Positions 1 to 7,603 of a stretch of 25,458 nucleotides of DNA are shown piece by piece (the first letter of the stretch is position 1; each line of letters begins with the position of its first letter). The DNA is from RGIG1918 sp045536045. Its GTDB lineage: Bacteria > Cyanobacteriota > Vampirovibrionia > Gastranaerophilales > Gastranaerophilaceae. Position numbers and translations under genes: made by a program. The notes beneath the pieces are model-generated. The model was not told the origin of the DNA and did not search any database. It saw only the letters and a program-made list of their open reading frames with translations. The DNA is taken from the NCBI GenBank assembly GCA_045536045.1, contig JAZSMU010000029.1, forward strand, positions 1 through 25,458, written 5' to 3'.

Positions 1-1551
1 AAAACTCTAAGTTTTGATGTTGCAACACTTTTGGTTACTCATAAAGAAAAAAAATCAAAAATTTACATCAATTCTCTTCATGAAACAACAGAAAGCCTGA
101 AAGAAGCTCTTCAATTGAGGCTTTTGCTTTGCTATAAGAATATTCAAAACGACAAAACTCCTTTTGAAATTAATCTAAAAAATATTGATTTAATTCAAAA
201 TACTCGTCCAACAAGGCAAATTTTTGACCTTAAAGTTTTCAATTTTGATAAAATTTCAGCACCAATAAAAGTTGGAGATGATTTTTTTGGAATTATTGAA
301 ATATACAGGCAAAAACCTTTTACAACAGAGGACAAGACCTGTTTTCAAACAATTACAAATCAAATCCCACTTCCTTTAAGAAGTGCAAAATTATATGAAG
401 AAATTATTGAAAAAAATAATATTTTAGAAAAACTTGAAAAAATTAAATCAGAATTTGTTTCAATTGTTTCTCATGAATTAAGAACGCCACTAACTCCTAT
501 TAATAATAGTCTTGAAATTGTTTTATCTGGAGAGGCTGGAGAAATTACAGAAAACACCAGAAACTTTATTAATATGGCAAAAAGAAATATGGTTCGTCTT
601 GGAGAAATTATTGAGGATTTGCTAGATTTGTCCAGAGTTCAAACAGGAAAAATGGATATTGAGTTTAAGGAAATTGAGCTAACACCAGCCCTTGAATTAG
701 CAAAAGAAACATTCACCCAAAGTGCAGATAAGAAAAATATTGAGCTTAAATTCATAACAGAAGAAAATCTTCCAAAAATTTATGCAGACAATAAAAGAAT
801 AGGGCAAATTTTATCTAATTTAATTACTAATGCAATAAAATTTACGCCAAATGACGGCAAAATTACTGTTGAAACAAAGAAAATAAGCTCAAATGAAATT
901 GATTTTGATAAATTAATTGCTCCAAAAACAAGAATTATTAATGACTATATAAAAATTTCCGTTAAAGACACAGGAGTTGGAATAGAAGAAGAAAATATAG
1001 TTAAGATTTTTGATAAATTTTCTCAAATTGAAAACACATTGTCAAGAAAAGTTGGTGGAATTGGGCTAGGGCTATCTATTGCAAAACACCTTATAGATAG
1101 CCACTTAGGAGCAATTTCTGTAGTTAGCGAAAAAGACAAAGGTGCGAATTTTACGGTTTATATTCCAATTCTATCTGATGTTATTAAGTTTCAAATTGAT
1201 GTAGCCAAAAAGCTAAATGGAGCTAAAAACAACACTCTAATTTATATAAAAGAAAAAGAAAATTCAGACTTTTTCAACAAAATTAAAGAAAATAACCTAC
1301 TTAAAACCACAAATAAAACTCTAAGTTTAAATTTAGTTGACGAAAACCATTCTCACACTTGGCTTTTTACTCCAGACCTTGAAAGAAATGTTTTAGATTT
1401 CAGCGAAAAAGCCATTCTTGGAGAAATAGATAAAAGCTACACTGATGCTGAAAAATATGATATAGTGTTTAAAAAGGGTGATTTCGGGCAAGTTGAAACG
1501 ATAGAAACCTACAATTTAATAAATAAGATTTGGGAGAAAAAAATTGGCTAA
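1..1551 (+). CDS. Sensor histidine kinase with GAF-like N-terminus (5'-truncated)
   Basis: A cytoplasmic-looking sensor kinase that would autophosphorylate on histidine and pass phosphate to a response regulator, most likely the receiver encoded next. The reading frame is open from base 1 with no stop, so the true start lies outside the window; the TTG at 31 is only an internal candidate. Counting codons from base 1: residues 1-130 resemble the end of a GAF sensor domain, a short coiled coil follows, then the HisKA H-box SHELRTP with phospho-acceptor His158, the N-box around Asn277, the G1 box DTGVGI at about 323 and the G2 box GGIGLGLS at about 352. No membrane segment is visible. Roughly 125 residues after the ATPase domain match nothing I recognise. 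The stop overlaps the next gene by 8 bases, so the two are probably translationally coupled. The kinase call is secure; the stimulus is unknown. Confidence 0.93.
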   Translation, partial: KTLSFDVATLLVTHKEKKSKIYINSLHETTESLKEALQLRLLLCYKNIQNDKTPFEINLKNIDLIQNTRPTRQIFDLKVFNFDKISAPIKVGDDFFGIIEIYRQKPFTTEDKTCFQTITNQIPLPLRSAKLYEEIIEKNNILEKLEKIKSEFVSIVSHELRTPLTPINNSLEIVLSGEAGEITENTRNFINMAKRNMVRLGEIIEDLLDLSRVQTGKMDIEFKEIELTPALELAKETFTQSADKKNIELKFITEENLPKIYADNKRIGQILSNLITNAIKFTPNDGKITVETKKISSNEIDFDKLIAPKTRIINDYIKISVKDTGVGIEEENIVKIFDKFSQIENTLSRKVGGIGLGLSIAKHLIDSHLGAISVVSEKDKGANFTVYIPILSDVIKFQIDVAKKLNGAKNNTLIYIKEKENSDFFNKIKENNLLKTTNKTLSLNLVDENHSHTWLFTPDLERNVLDFSEKAILGEIDKSYTDAEKYDIVFKKGDFGQVETIETYNLINKIWEKKIG

Positions 1552-1912
1552 AATTTTAGTAGTGGATGATGAACAAGATATAGTTGAAACTATGGTCTTT
1601 ATGTTAAAGCAAAAAGGCTATGACTGCATTTGGGCATATGATGGCGAAGAGGGCTTAAGACTTGCGAAAGAAGAATCTCCAGACCTTATTATGTTAGATG
1701 TTATGATGCCTAAAATTAATGGCTACAAAATTTGCAGGCTTTTAAAGTTTGACTCTAGATACAAAAATATTCCGATTATTATGGTTACTGCAAGAGGACA
1801 AGAGCAAGACATTGCAATTGGCGAAGAAACAGGTGCAGATGAATACATTACAAAACCTTTTGAGTTTTCTAATGTATTTGAAAAAATTGAAAAACATTTA
1901 AAGGTGAACTAA
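1544..1912 (+). CDS. Receiver-only response regulator (CheY-like)
   Basis: Single-domain phospho-acceptor protein of 122 aa with no output domain. All receiver landmarks are present: acidic pair D8/D9, phospho-acceptor D52 (MLDVMMP), T82 and K104 (TKPF). The start is a TTG inside the last codons of the histidine kinase, preceded by GGGAGA about 8 bases upstream; an ATG alternative would remove the first beta strand and the acidic pair. The next gene starts directly after its stop. The arrangement kinase, receiver, PilB-like ATPase suggests that the phosphorylated receiver acts by protein contact, possibly on the ATPase, but this is inferred from context only. Confidence 0.93.
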   Translation: MAKILVVDDEQDIVETMVFMLKQKGYDCIWAYDGEEGLRLAKEESPDLIMLDVMMPKINGYKICRLLKFDSRYKNIPIIMVTARGQEQDIAIGEETGADEYITKPFEFSNVFEKIEKHLKVN

Positions 1913-3289
1913 TTGGATTTTATCAACAATAAAACTATTGAAAAATTAAAATACGACCTTGTTAGGGATAATTTTGTTACTTTTGAGGATATAGAAAGTG
2001 CTCAAGAGTTAGCTTATGCACAAAATATTAACATTGGGCAAGCACTCATAAATTCTGGAGTGATGGACGAAGAAACGCTTTTGAAGTTTTTAGAAGACAA
2101 GCTTCATATCCCATATGTTGACCTTGATGGCTACGAAATTGATAAAAAATGTTTAGAATTTATTAGTTTTAAAGAAGCTTTGGCATACAAAATTTTGCCA
2201 TTATTTCAAATAGAAGACACTCTGACAGTTGCAATGAGCGACCCACTTGACCTTTTTGCAATTGAAAATATTATAGAAAGAACTCAGAAAAACATTGAGC
2301 CTGTAATTACTAGCGAATCAGGCGTTTTAAGAAAAATCAACGAATATTATGAAACAACGAGCAAAGTCAAAGATATTCATTTTGAAGACAACAAAGACTA
2401 TGATTGGAGAGAAGAATTACACGCAAATGATTTAAGCGAAGATAATTTACACAACTTACTTCGTGCAATTTTAAAAACTGCAATTGTTAGGAATGTTCAT
2501 GAAGTATTTTTTGAAATAGGAGATGAGGGTTTAATCGTTAAATTTAAAATTAACCACGAAAACCAAGAAACAGGAACTATTCCAAACCTTTTGGTTAATG
2601 CCTTTATTTCAAAAATCAAAACTATTTCTGGGCTAGACCCAATGGTAAATGAAATTCCTCAATTAGGAAAACTTGATTTCAATGTTGATGGAAAAACGCT
2701 AACAGCAAGTGTTTCTGCTTTCCCTACAATTGCAGGCGAAAGAGTATCTTTAAAAATTTATCATCCACCAAAAGATATTAACAACATTTTTGATTTAGAA
2801 AAAATTAATTTCTTAAAAAATGCCTTAAATAATTCTGGTGCAGTTTTGGTTTGTGGTGGCTCATTGAGTGGCAAAACTCACTTAATATACTCAATTTTGT
2901 CATACCTAACACCCGAAAACAAAACTGTTATGACCTTAGAATCAATTGCAAAATATAAAATTAAAAACATCTTCCAATGTGAATTAAGCGAAAATGTTGG
3001 TTTTAACTTAGATAAAGCAATGCGTTTTGTTGAGTTTCAATCTCCAGATATTATTTATTTTGAGGGTGTTCCAACAAGGGATGGTCTTGAATATTTTACA
3101 TCTCTAACTCTTAAAGGCAAAACGGTTTTAACTGAATTTATGGCAGAAAACATTGAAGACCTCAGAAACAAATTCTCATATCCAGAATTTTCAATGTTTA
3201 AATCAACAATTTCTGCCCTAATTTTTATACACAACCAAAACAGCATTGAAATATTCAACAAAGAAGACATTCAAAAATATTTATCTTAA
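1913..3289 (+). CDS. Divergent PilB/GspE-like ATPase with MshEN-type N-terminus
   Basis: Resembles the assembly ATPases of type IV pili and type II secretion. Residues about 5-75 look like an MshEN (T2SSE_N) domain (IGQALINSG, then IPYVDLDG). Residues about 180-285 are the N2-like domain and about 286-450 the RecA-like ATPase core. Walker A is intact as G315-GSLS-GKT322. Other motifs are badly eroded: the Walker B region reads SPDIIYFEGVPTRD (377-390) instead of the usual DPDxxxxGEIRD, the His box lacks HTN, and there is no CxxC zinc motif. At 458 aa it is about 100 residues shorter than typical PilB. TTG start directly after the previous stop, with AAGGTGA upstream. It could be a regulatory ATP-binding pseudoenzyme rather than a motor. 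No pilin or secretin genes are nearby. Confidence 0.8.
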   Translation: MDFINNKTIEKLKYDLVRDNFVTFEDIESAQELAYAQNINIGQALINSGVMDEETLLKFLEDKLHIPYVDLDGYEIDKKCLEFISFKEALAYKILPLFQIEDTLTVAMSDPLDLFAIENIIERTQKNIEPVITSESGVLRKINEYYETTSKVKDIHFEDNKDYDWREELHANDLSEDNLHNLLRAILKTAIVRNVHEVFFEIGDEGLIVKFKINHENQETGTIPNLLVNAFISKIKTISGLDPMVNEIPQLGKLDFNVDGKTLTASVSAFPTIAGERVSLKIYHPPKDINNIFDLEKINFLKNALNNSGAVLVCGGSLSGKTHLIYSILSYLTPENKTVMTLESIAKYKIKNIFQCELSENVGFNLDKAMRFVEFQSPDIIYFEGVPTRDGLEYFTSLTLKGKTVLTEFMAENIEDLRNKFSYPEFSMFKSTISALIFIHNQNSIEIFNKEDIQKYLS

Positions 3290-4158
3290 TTTTTGCCATT
3301 CTCTTGATTTTGAGCAACCATTCTATCAAAAGCCTCTTTGCCTGCAAATTGAATTAAGGCTTGTTTAGCACTCCAAAGCTTTGCAGCTTCGGCTCTTTCG
3401 GTGTTTTGAGCATTTCTATAATAAACATCAGCTATAATAACTTCTTCTCTTGGTTTATTTTGAGAATTTAAATATATAGCTTCTCTTTTTTCTAAAGCTT
3501 TAAATGCAATATTATAAGCCTTTTCGCACTTTTTATATTCTAAATAACTCAAGAGCAATTTTTCTTGGAGTTTATCTATTTTTCTAACTAAAAGAACCAT
3601 GCCTGTATCTGAAACTTTTGTATATTTGTAATTCATGTCAGCGTCAGTTGTTCCTAATTTGCCAAGAAGAGAACCGCCAACAAGAGCAGAGCTTGCAACA
3701 AAAGGATTTGAGCTAAACGCTGTGCCTGCTATTGTTGAAAAACTTGCAATTGGTTTTATTATTTTCTTTAAAGCATTATCAGAAGTTTTATCCCCATCTG
3801 GGTTTGAAAGTTTGTAAATGGCATATCTAATTGTTTCGCTTCCTTGTGCAACTCCCACCCATAAAACTTCTAAATCTCTAACAATTTGAGGGTTTTCAGC
3901 TTCAAGCTCAGAGATTATATCTTCTGAAATTTTCTTTAAACTCAAATCTGCATAAGTTAAATTTTTATCGTTATTTTCAATGCTTTGAGCTTTTTCTCTG
4001 ACCCAAGATGTTTTAGATTCTATAACAAGTGGTGTTTCAGGATTTTTTGAAGTGCCAAGCCTATTTTCAATATCTTTTGGCGTTAACTCAATATTAGAAT
4101 CCTTTGCAAACGCAGAAATATTCAAAAGCAAACATAAAATAAGCAAAATTCTCATCAT
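3286..4158 (-). CDS. Secreted protein of unknown function, paralogue of the gene upstream
   Basis: 290 aa with a Sec-type signal peptide (MMRILLILCLLLNISAFA, cleavage likely after AFA). No known domain recognised. The middle (about residues 125-175) is a glycine/alanine/serine-rich hydrophobic stretch that could be membrane-inserting; it is followed by a long charged helical, coiled-coil-like tail rich in K, E, A and L. Several blocks align with the neighbouring 4155-5024 product: DLEVLW with DIENIW, IRYAIYKLSNPD with IRFSLSKLAIPE, and SDTGMVLLVRKIDKLQ with TDTEMVELAGLIEELQ. This indicates a tandem duplication. Its ATG overlaps the upstream TGA in an ATGA arrangement with GAGG before it, so the pair is coupled. 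Its stop shares a TTAA with the convergent gene ending at 3289. Function unknown; probably periplasmic or envelope-associated. Confidence 0.82.
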   Translation of the reverse strand: MMRILLILCLLLNISAFAKDSNIELTPKDIENRLGTSKNPETPLVIESKTSWVREKAQSIENNDKNLTYADLSLKKISEDIISELEAENPQIVRDLEVLWVGVAQGSETIRYAIYKLSNPDGDKTSDNALKKIIKPIASFSTIAGTAFSSNPFVASSALVGGSLLGKLGTTDADMNYKYTKVSDTGMVLLVRKIDKLQEKLLLSYLEYKKCEKAYNIAFKALEKREAIYLNSQNKPREEVIIADVYYRNAQNTERAEAAKLWSAKQALIQFAGKEAFDRMVAQNQENGKN

Positions 4159-5024
4159 AATTGGACCTCGCTTTTAATTTTTTTAATGTCTGTTTTTAAT
4201 GAAGTTGGGTCAATATTGTTTGTATCAAAATTATATTGAATAAGCTCTAGTTTAGAAATTGTATCAGCACCAGCAAGCCTTTCTAGGAGAATTTGATATT
4301 TTTTAACTTCTTCAATAACTTCAGATTCTCTCATCAAAGCCTCATCCCAAAGGGCAGAAGAAACCGTTATTTCAAGAGTGTCGTTCATTTCAAGGGCTTT
4401 ATTGTAGTTTGAATTATAAAGAAGAATATCTGAACGAACCTCACGAAGCCTAATTAAATTGCCCTTATAGGCATAATAATAAGTAACAATATCATCTTGA
4501 AGCTCCTCTATAAGCCCAGCAAGCTCAACCATTTCTGTATCAGTTAGAGGAGATTTTTCCATTTTTTTCAAATTTTCTTTATTTATTAAATTGTTTGCAA
4601 GTCTAGCCCCAGCGTAAGACGCCGTTTGAACAGCATAATTTGAACCTAAAAAAGATGGTAACATTGAAGCACCAGAAATTATTGCACTAAGGCTTTTTGC
4701 CATAAAAGAAGAATGGACTCTTCTTTGCTCTTCTGGAATTGCCAATTTTGATAGCGAAAATCTTATAATAGGGTTTTTTGAAACAGTTGCATTCCAAATA
4801 TTTTCAATATCTTTCATGTCTGTTTCTTGTTGTTTTTGAATTAAAACTTGAGCCTCTTCAATATTTTCAATAAACAATTTACCTTTAATTGATTCTGGTT
4901 TTTTAGAATAAATTATTTGAGGCTCTTCAACATTTTCAAGCCTAACTTCTTCTAGGGCATAAGATTTGTGTGCAAAAAATAGCACAAAAGATAAGAAAAA
5001 TATTTTTAAAATGTTTTCCCTCAT
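4155..5024 (-). CDS. Secreted protein of unknown function, paralogue of the gene downstream
   Basis: 289 aa with a signal peptide (MRENILKIFFLSFVLFFA, cleavage likely near KSYA). It has the same architecture as its downstream neighbour: a short variable region, an ENI-W block, a central small-residue hydrophobic segment (about residues 110-145, AKSLSAIISGASMLPSF), then a long alpha-helical acidic/basic tail. I chose the ATG at 5024 over a GTG at 5042 because a TATAAA hexamer with an upstream TG lies exactly six bases before this ATG and would remove the GTG from a transcript starting there. No Shine-Dalgarno sequence is visible for either start. It is also downstream of the pentapeptide gene by about 25 bases, so it may be read both from the operon and from its own promoter. 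No function is recognised. Confidence 0.8.
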   Translation of the reverse strand: MRENILKIFFLSFVLFFAHKSYALEEVRLENVEEPQIIYSKKPESIKGKLFIENIEEAQVLIQKQQETDMKDIENIWNATVSKNPIIRFSLSKLAIPEEQRRVHSSFMAKSLSAIISGASMLPSFLGSNYAVQTASYAGARLANNLINKENLKKMEKSPLTDTEMVELAGLIEELQDDIVTYYYAYKGNLIRLREVRSDILLYNSNYNKALEMNDTLEITVSSALWDEALMRESEVIEEVKKYQILLERLAGADTISKLELIQYNFDTNNIDPTSLKTDIKKIKSEVQL

Positions 5025-5030
5025 GCTAAC

Positions 5031-5036
5031 TTTATA
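5031..5036 (-). promoter_or_regulatory. Extended -10 element six bases before the 5024 start
   Basis: On the minus strand the bases read TGTTATAAA, an extended -10. The hexamer ends six bases before the ATG at 5024, which would put transcription initiation at or next to the start codon. The -35 region is weak. The same spacing recurs at four other SD-less genes in the window. Confidence 0.5.
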
Positions 5037-5048
5037 ACACACTCAAGA

Positions 5049-5495
5049 TTAATAGTCTAATTCTGAGCCCATTTCATCTTCTTCATCATTTAAAGAAGAT
5101 AAATCTTGAACATAAGTTGAATCAAAATCATCTGGCATTTTATCTAAATCTGGCCAAATTGTTCCATCATCAAAACGAGTTGCTTCAAGATTTTCAGCAT
5201 TTGATAGGTCAGAATCAGTTAAATCTGCTTCGTTAAACACTGCTCCTGCCATATCAGCTTCAGAAAAATTGCAATAATTAACAACGGCATAGCTAAAATT
5301 AGCACCATTTAGAATAGCACCTGTGAAATCGCATTCAACTAGATTTGCTCTTGAAAAATTTGCCCCTGTTAAATCGCAATTCGCAAAATTAACTTCAGTT
5401 AAGTTTGATTGATTAAAATTAACATCTGTTAAATCTTGAGAAGAAAAATCTTCTCTTTCTATATCCATATCATTCATTTCTAAGTTGATATTCAT
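5049..5495 (-). CDS. Pentapeptide-repeat protein
   Basis: 148 aa, cytoplasmic (no signal peptide). About residues 15-105 are tandem A(D/N)LxX-type pentapeptides such as ADLTD, ANFSR, CDLTG, ADMAG and SDLSN, which fold into a right-handed quadrilateral beta helix. The repeat ends with RFDDGTIWPDLD, a common closing motif of such proteins, and is followed by a very acidic tail (LNDEEDEMGSELDY). Start: the ATG at 5495 has GGAG six bases upstream; the longer GTG frame from 5507 would start on that very SD and is rejected. It sits in an operon between two response regulators and two secreted paralogues. Pentapeptide proteins act as protein-interaction scaffolds or DNA mimics; which applies here is unknown. 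The acidic tail would fit DNA mimicry but is not proof. Confidence 0.9.
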   Translation of the reverse strand: MNINLEMNDMDIEREDFSSQDLTDVNFNQSNLTEVNFANCDLTGANFSRANLVECDFTGAILNGANFSYAVVNYCNFSEADMAGAVFNEADLTDSDLSNAENLEATRFDDGTIWPDLDKMPDDFDSTYVQDLSSLNDEEDEMGSELDY

Positions 5496-5510
5496 ATTTA
5501 ACTCCACTAA

Positions 5511-6137
5511 CTATATAATACCGATTTGCTGTGCTAAAAGGATAGCTTGAACCCTATTTTCAACATTCAACTTTTTATAAATATTATTCAAGTGAGATTT
5601 AACTGTAACTTCTTTAACAAAAAGTTTTGCTGAAATATCAGAGTTTGTTGCTCCTTTTGATAATAATTTTAAAATTTCTGTTTCTTTATTTGTTAATGAT
5701 TTAACAAGCTCTAAAGATTCGCCGGAAACCACCTTTGGTTCAGCTTTAGCTTGTGCACCCCATTTTGTTCTTCTTAAATTAGCTTCAATTCTGGCTAATA
5801 AATTAGGTAAAACAAAAGGTTTAACAATGTAATCATCTGCACCAAATTTCAAACCTGAAATTTGTTTTTGGGCTTCATCAACTGAAGTTAGCATAATAAT
5901 TGGAATTTTATTGTATTTTTCTTGGCTTCTAATTAATTTTAAGGTTTCCCAACCATCCATAATAGGCATTACAACATCTAACAAAATAATATCAATTTCA
6001 CCTGCCTTTGAAGCTAAAAGTTTAATGCCATCTTTCCCATTTTCAGCAACTTCAACCTCATAGCCATACATTGGAAGTGCATCACTCAAAAGTTTTGCAT
6101 TATCATCAATTATTAAAATTTTGCCGAGCCCTGTCAT
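5511..6137 (-). CDS. NarL/LuxR-type response regulator
   Basis: 208 aa DNA-binding response regulator. Receiver domain at about 6-122 with acidic pair D11/D12, phospho-acceptor D54 (LLDVVMP), T84 and K106 (VKPF). A short linker leads to a LuxR-type helix-turn-helix at about 145-205 (LTNKETEILKLLSKG, then VTVKSHLNNIYKKL). All phosphotransfer residues are kept, so it should be phosphorylatable. ATG with GGGGTAGGAT directly upstream; it starts three bases after the stop of the preceding regulator, so the two are co-transcribed. No kinase lies in this operon; the partner may be the kinase at the window start or one elsewhere. Targets unknown, perhaps including the downstream secreted pair. Confidence 0.94.
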   Translation of the reverse strand: MTGLGKILIIDDNAKLLSDALPMYGYEVEVAENGKDGIKLLASKAGEIDIILLDVVMPIMDGWETLKLIRSQEKYNKIPIIMLTSVDEAQKQISGLKFGADDYIVKPFVLPNLLARIEANLRRTKWGAQAKAEPKVVSGESLELVKSLTNKETEILKLLSKGATNSDISAKLFVKEVTVKSHLNNIYKKLNVENRVQAILLAQQIGII

Positions 6138-6140
6138 ATC

Positions 6141-6800
6141 CTACCCCAATATGTTATCATTTATTGCTTTTATAGCAGCTTGCGTTCTGTCATCTACTCC
6201 TAATTTTTGAAGAATAGAGCAAACATGAACTTTTGTTGTGTTAACTTTTATATTCAATTTATCAGAAATTTCTTGGTTTGAATGACCCTCTTTAATAAGC
6301 TCTAAAACCTGTTTTTCTTTTTCTGTTAAATTATATTCGCCTTTAGCTTTTTTGATTTCAGCTCTATGATATTTTTGTGGTTTAGCTGAAAAATGAACAT
6401 ATTTTGTAATTGCTGGGTCAAACCACATTGAACCTTCATTAACATCTTGAATTAATTGAATTAATTTTTCTGGCTTAATATCTTTAGAACAATATGCATT
6501 AATTCCAGCTTCAAGACATTTATGAACTTCAGCTTCTTCACTATGAGAAGTTATAACAATTATTTTAACATTCTTGTGAAGTCTTTTGATATCTGCCGTT
6601 GCTTTAACACCATTAATATGAGGCAAACCTAAGTCCATTAAAACAATATCAATATGTTCTTTGTTTAAAATATCATAAGCAGTTGGTGCATCAGGTGCTT
6701 CAAAAATTTCACCCACAAAATCTTCATCCCTCAAAGATGTTCTAAGGGCAAATCTGGTGAGTGCATGGTCTTCAACAATTAAGATATTAATCTTGTTCAT
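6141..6800 (-). CDS. NarL/FixJ-type response regulator, first gene of operon
   Basis: 219 aa. Receiver domain at about 4-120 with E10/D11, phospho-acceptor D56 (LMDLGLP), T84 (ITSHS) and K106 (SKDIKP). LuxR-type helix-turn-helix at about 155-215 (YNLTEKEKQVLELIKEG, then VNTTKVHVCSILQKL). It is distinct in sequence from the second regulator that follows. There is no Shine-Dalgarno sequence before the ATG; instead a perfect TATAAT ends six bases upstream, arguing for a leaderless transcript. An inverted repeat (CCTAT/ATAGG) in the promoter spacer is a plausible autoregulatory operator. This gene likely heads the operon running down to 3286. Confidence 0.94.
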   Translation of the reverse strand: MNKINILIVEDHALTRFALRTSLRDEDFVGEIFEAPDAPTAYDILNKEHIDIVLMDLGLPHINGVKATADIKRLHKNVKIIVITSHSEEAEVHKCLEAGINAYCSKDIKPEKLIQLIQDVNEGSMWFDPAITKYVHFSAKPQKYHRAEIKKAKGEYNLTEKEKQVLELIKEGHSNQEISDKLNIKVNTTKVHVCSILQKLGVDDRTQAAIKAINDNILG

Positions 6801-6806
6801 ATGTGA

Positions 6807-6836
6807 ATTATAGCCTATATTTCATAGGTAATGCAA
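6807..6836 (-). promoter_or_regulatory. Promoter with internal palindrome for the regulator operon
   Basis: Minus-strand TTGCAT (6831-6836), an 18-base spacer and perfect TATAAT (6807-6812). The spacer holds the inverted repeat CCTAT-N5-ATAGG (6814-6828). Predicted initiation falls on the A of the ATG at 6800. This fits the lack of any SD. Confidence 0.65.
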
Positions 6837-6844
6837 CAATTTTT

Positions 6845-7603
6845 CTATATTCTAGTTAAAATTCCCTTATCTGCTATAGCTTTTTTTAGAACATCAATTG
6901 GAAGCTCATTAAAATGGAAAATTGAAGCAGCCAAAGCAGCAGAAACATTCGTTTTTTCAAAAACTTCAATAAAATGATTTACATTAGCTCCTGCCCCACC
7001 AGAAGCAATAGTTGGAATATTAACCAAATTTGACACTAGCTCGTTCATTTTGATATCAAAACCTTCTTTTGTGCCATCTGCATCCATAGAGGTTAAAAGA
7101 ATTTCGCCAGCACCTAATTCTTCCATTCGCTTTGCATAATCTGCCAATTTTGTGCCTGTGTTTTTTGTTCCAGCATTAATGAAAACATAAAAATCATCAT
7201 CAACAAATTTGGCATCAATTGCAACTACGATACATTGAGAGCCAAAATATTCAGCACATTCTTTAATTAGAGTTGGATTTTTATAAGCCTCAGAATTAAT
7301 TGAAACTTTATCAGCTCCTGCCATTAAAATTGCTTTAATATCGTCTAATGTTTTAATTCCACCACCAACTGTAAATGGAATATGGATTTCTTGTGCAATT
7401 TTTTCAACTAATGGAATTAAAGTTTTTCTTTTGTCTAAAGTTGCAGTGATATCAAGAAAAACAAGCTCATCAGCACCTGATGCTGAATATAATTTTGCAA
7501 GCTCAACAGGGTCGCCAGCGTCTTTTAGGTTTTTAAAATTGACACCTTTGACACATTTTCCATCTTTAATATCAAGACAAGGAATAATTCTTTTTGTAAT
7601 CAT
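6845..7603 (-). CDS. hisF: Imidazole glycerol phosphate synthase cyclase subunit
   Basis: 252 aa, full length for HisF. It uses ammonia delivered by the HisH glutaminase to convert PRFAR to imidazole glycerol phosphate (histidine synthesis) and AICAR (to purines). TIM-barrel landmarks are clear: catalytic D11 in IIPCLDIKDG and D130 in VVAID, plus phosphate-binding glycines in TVGGGI and ASGGAG. The ATG overlaps the stop of the GGDEF gene by one base (TAATG), so it is translationally coupled to a signalling gene rather than to other his genes; no hisH, hisA or hisI is present here, so the pathway is dispersed. The 44-base gap after it holds the promoter of the regulator operon. Confidence 0.97.
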   Translation of the reverse strand: MITKRIIPCLDIKDGKCVKGVNFKNLKDAGDPVELAKLYSASGADELVFLDITATLDKRKTLIPLVEKIAQEIHIPFTVGGGIKTLDDIKAILMAGADKVSINSEAYKNPTLIKECAEYFGSQCIVVAIDAKFVDDDFYVFINAGTKNTGTKLADYAKRMEELGAGEILLTSMDADGTKEGFDIKMNELVSNLVNIPTIASGGAGANVNHFIEVFEKTNVSAALAASIFHFNELPIDVLKKAIADKGILTRI

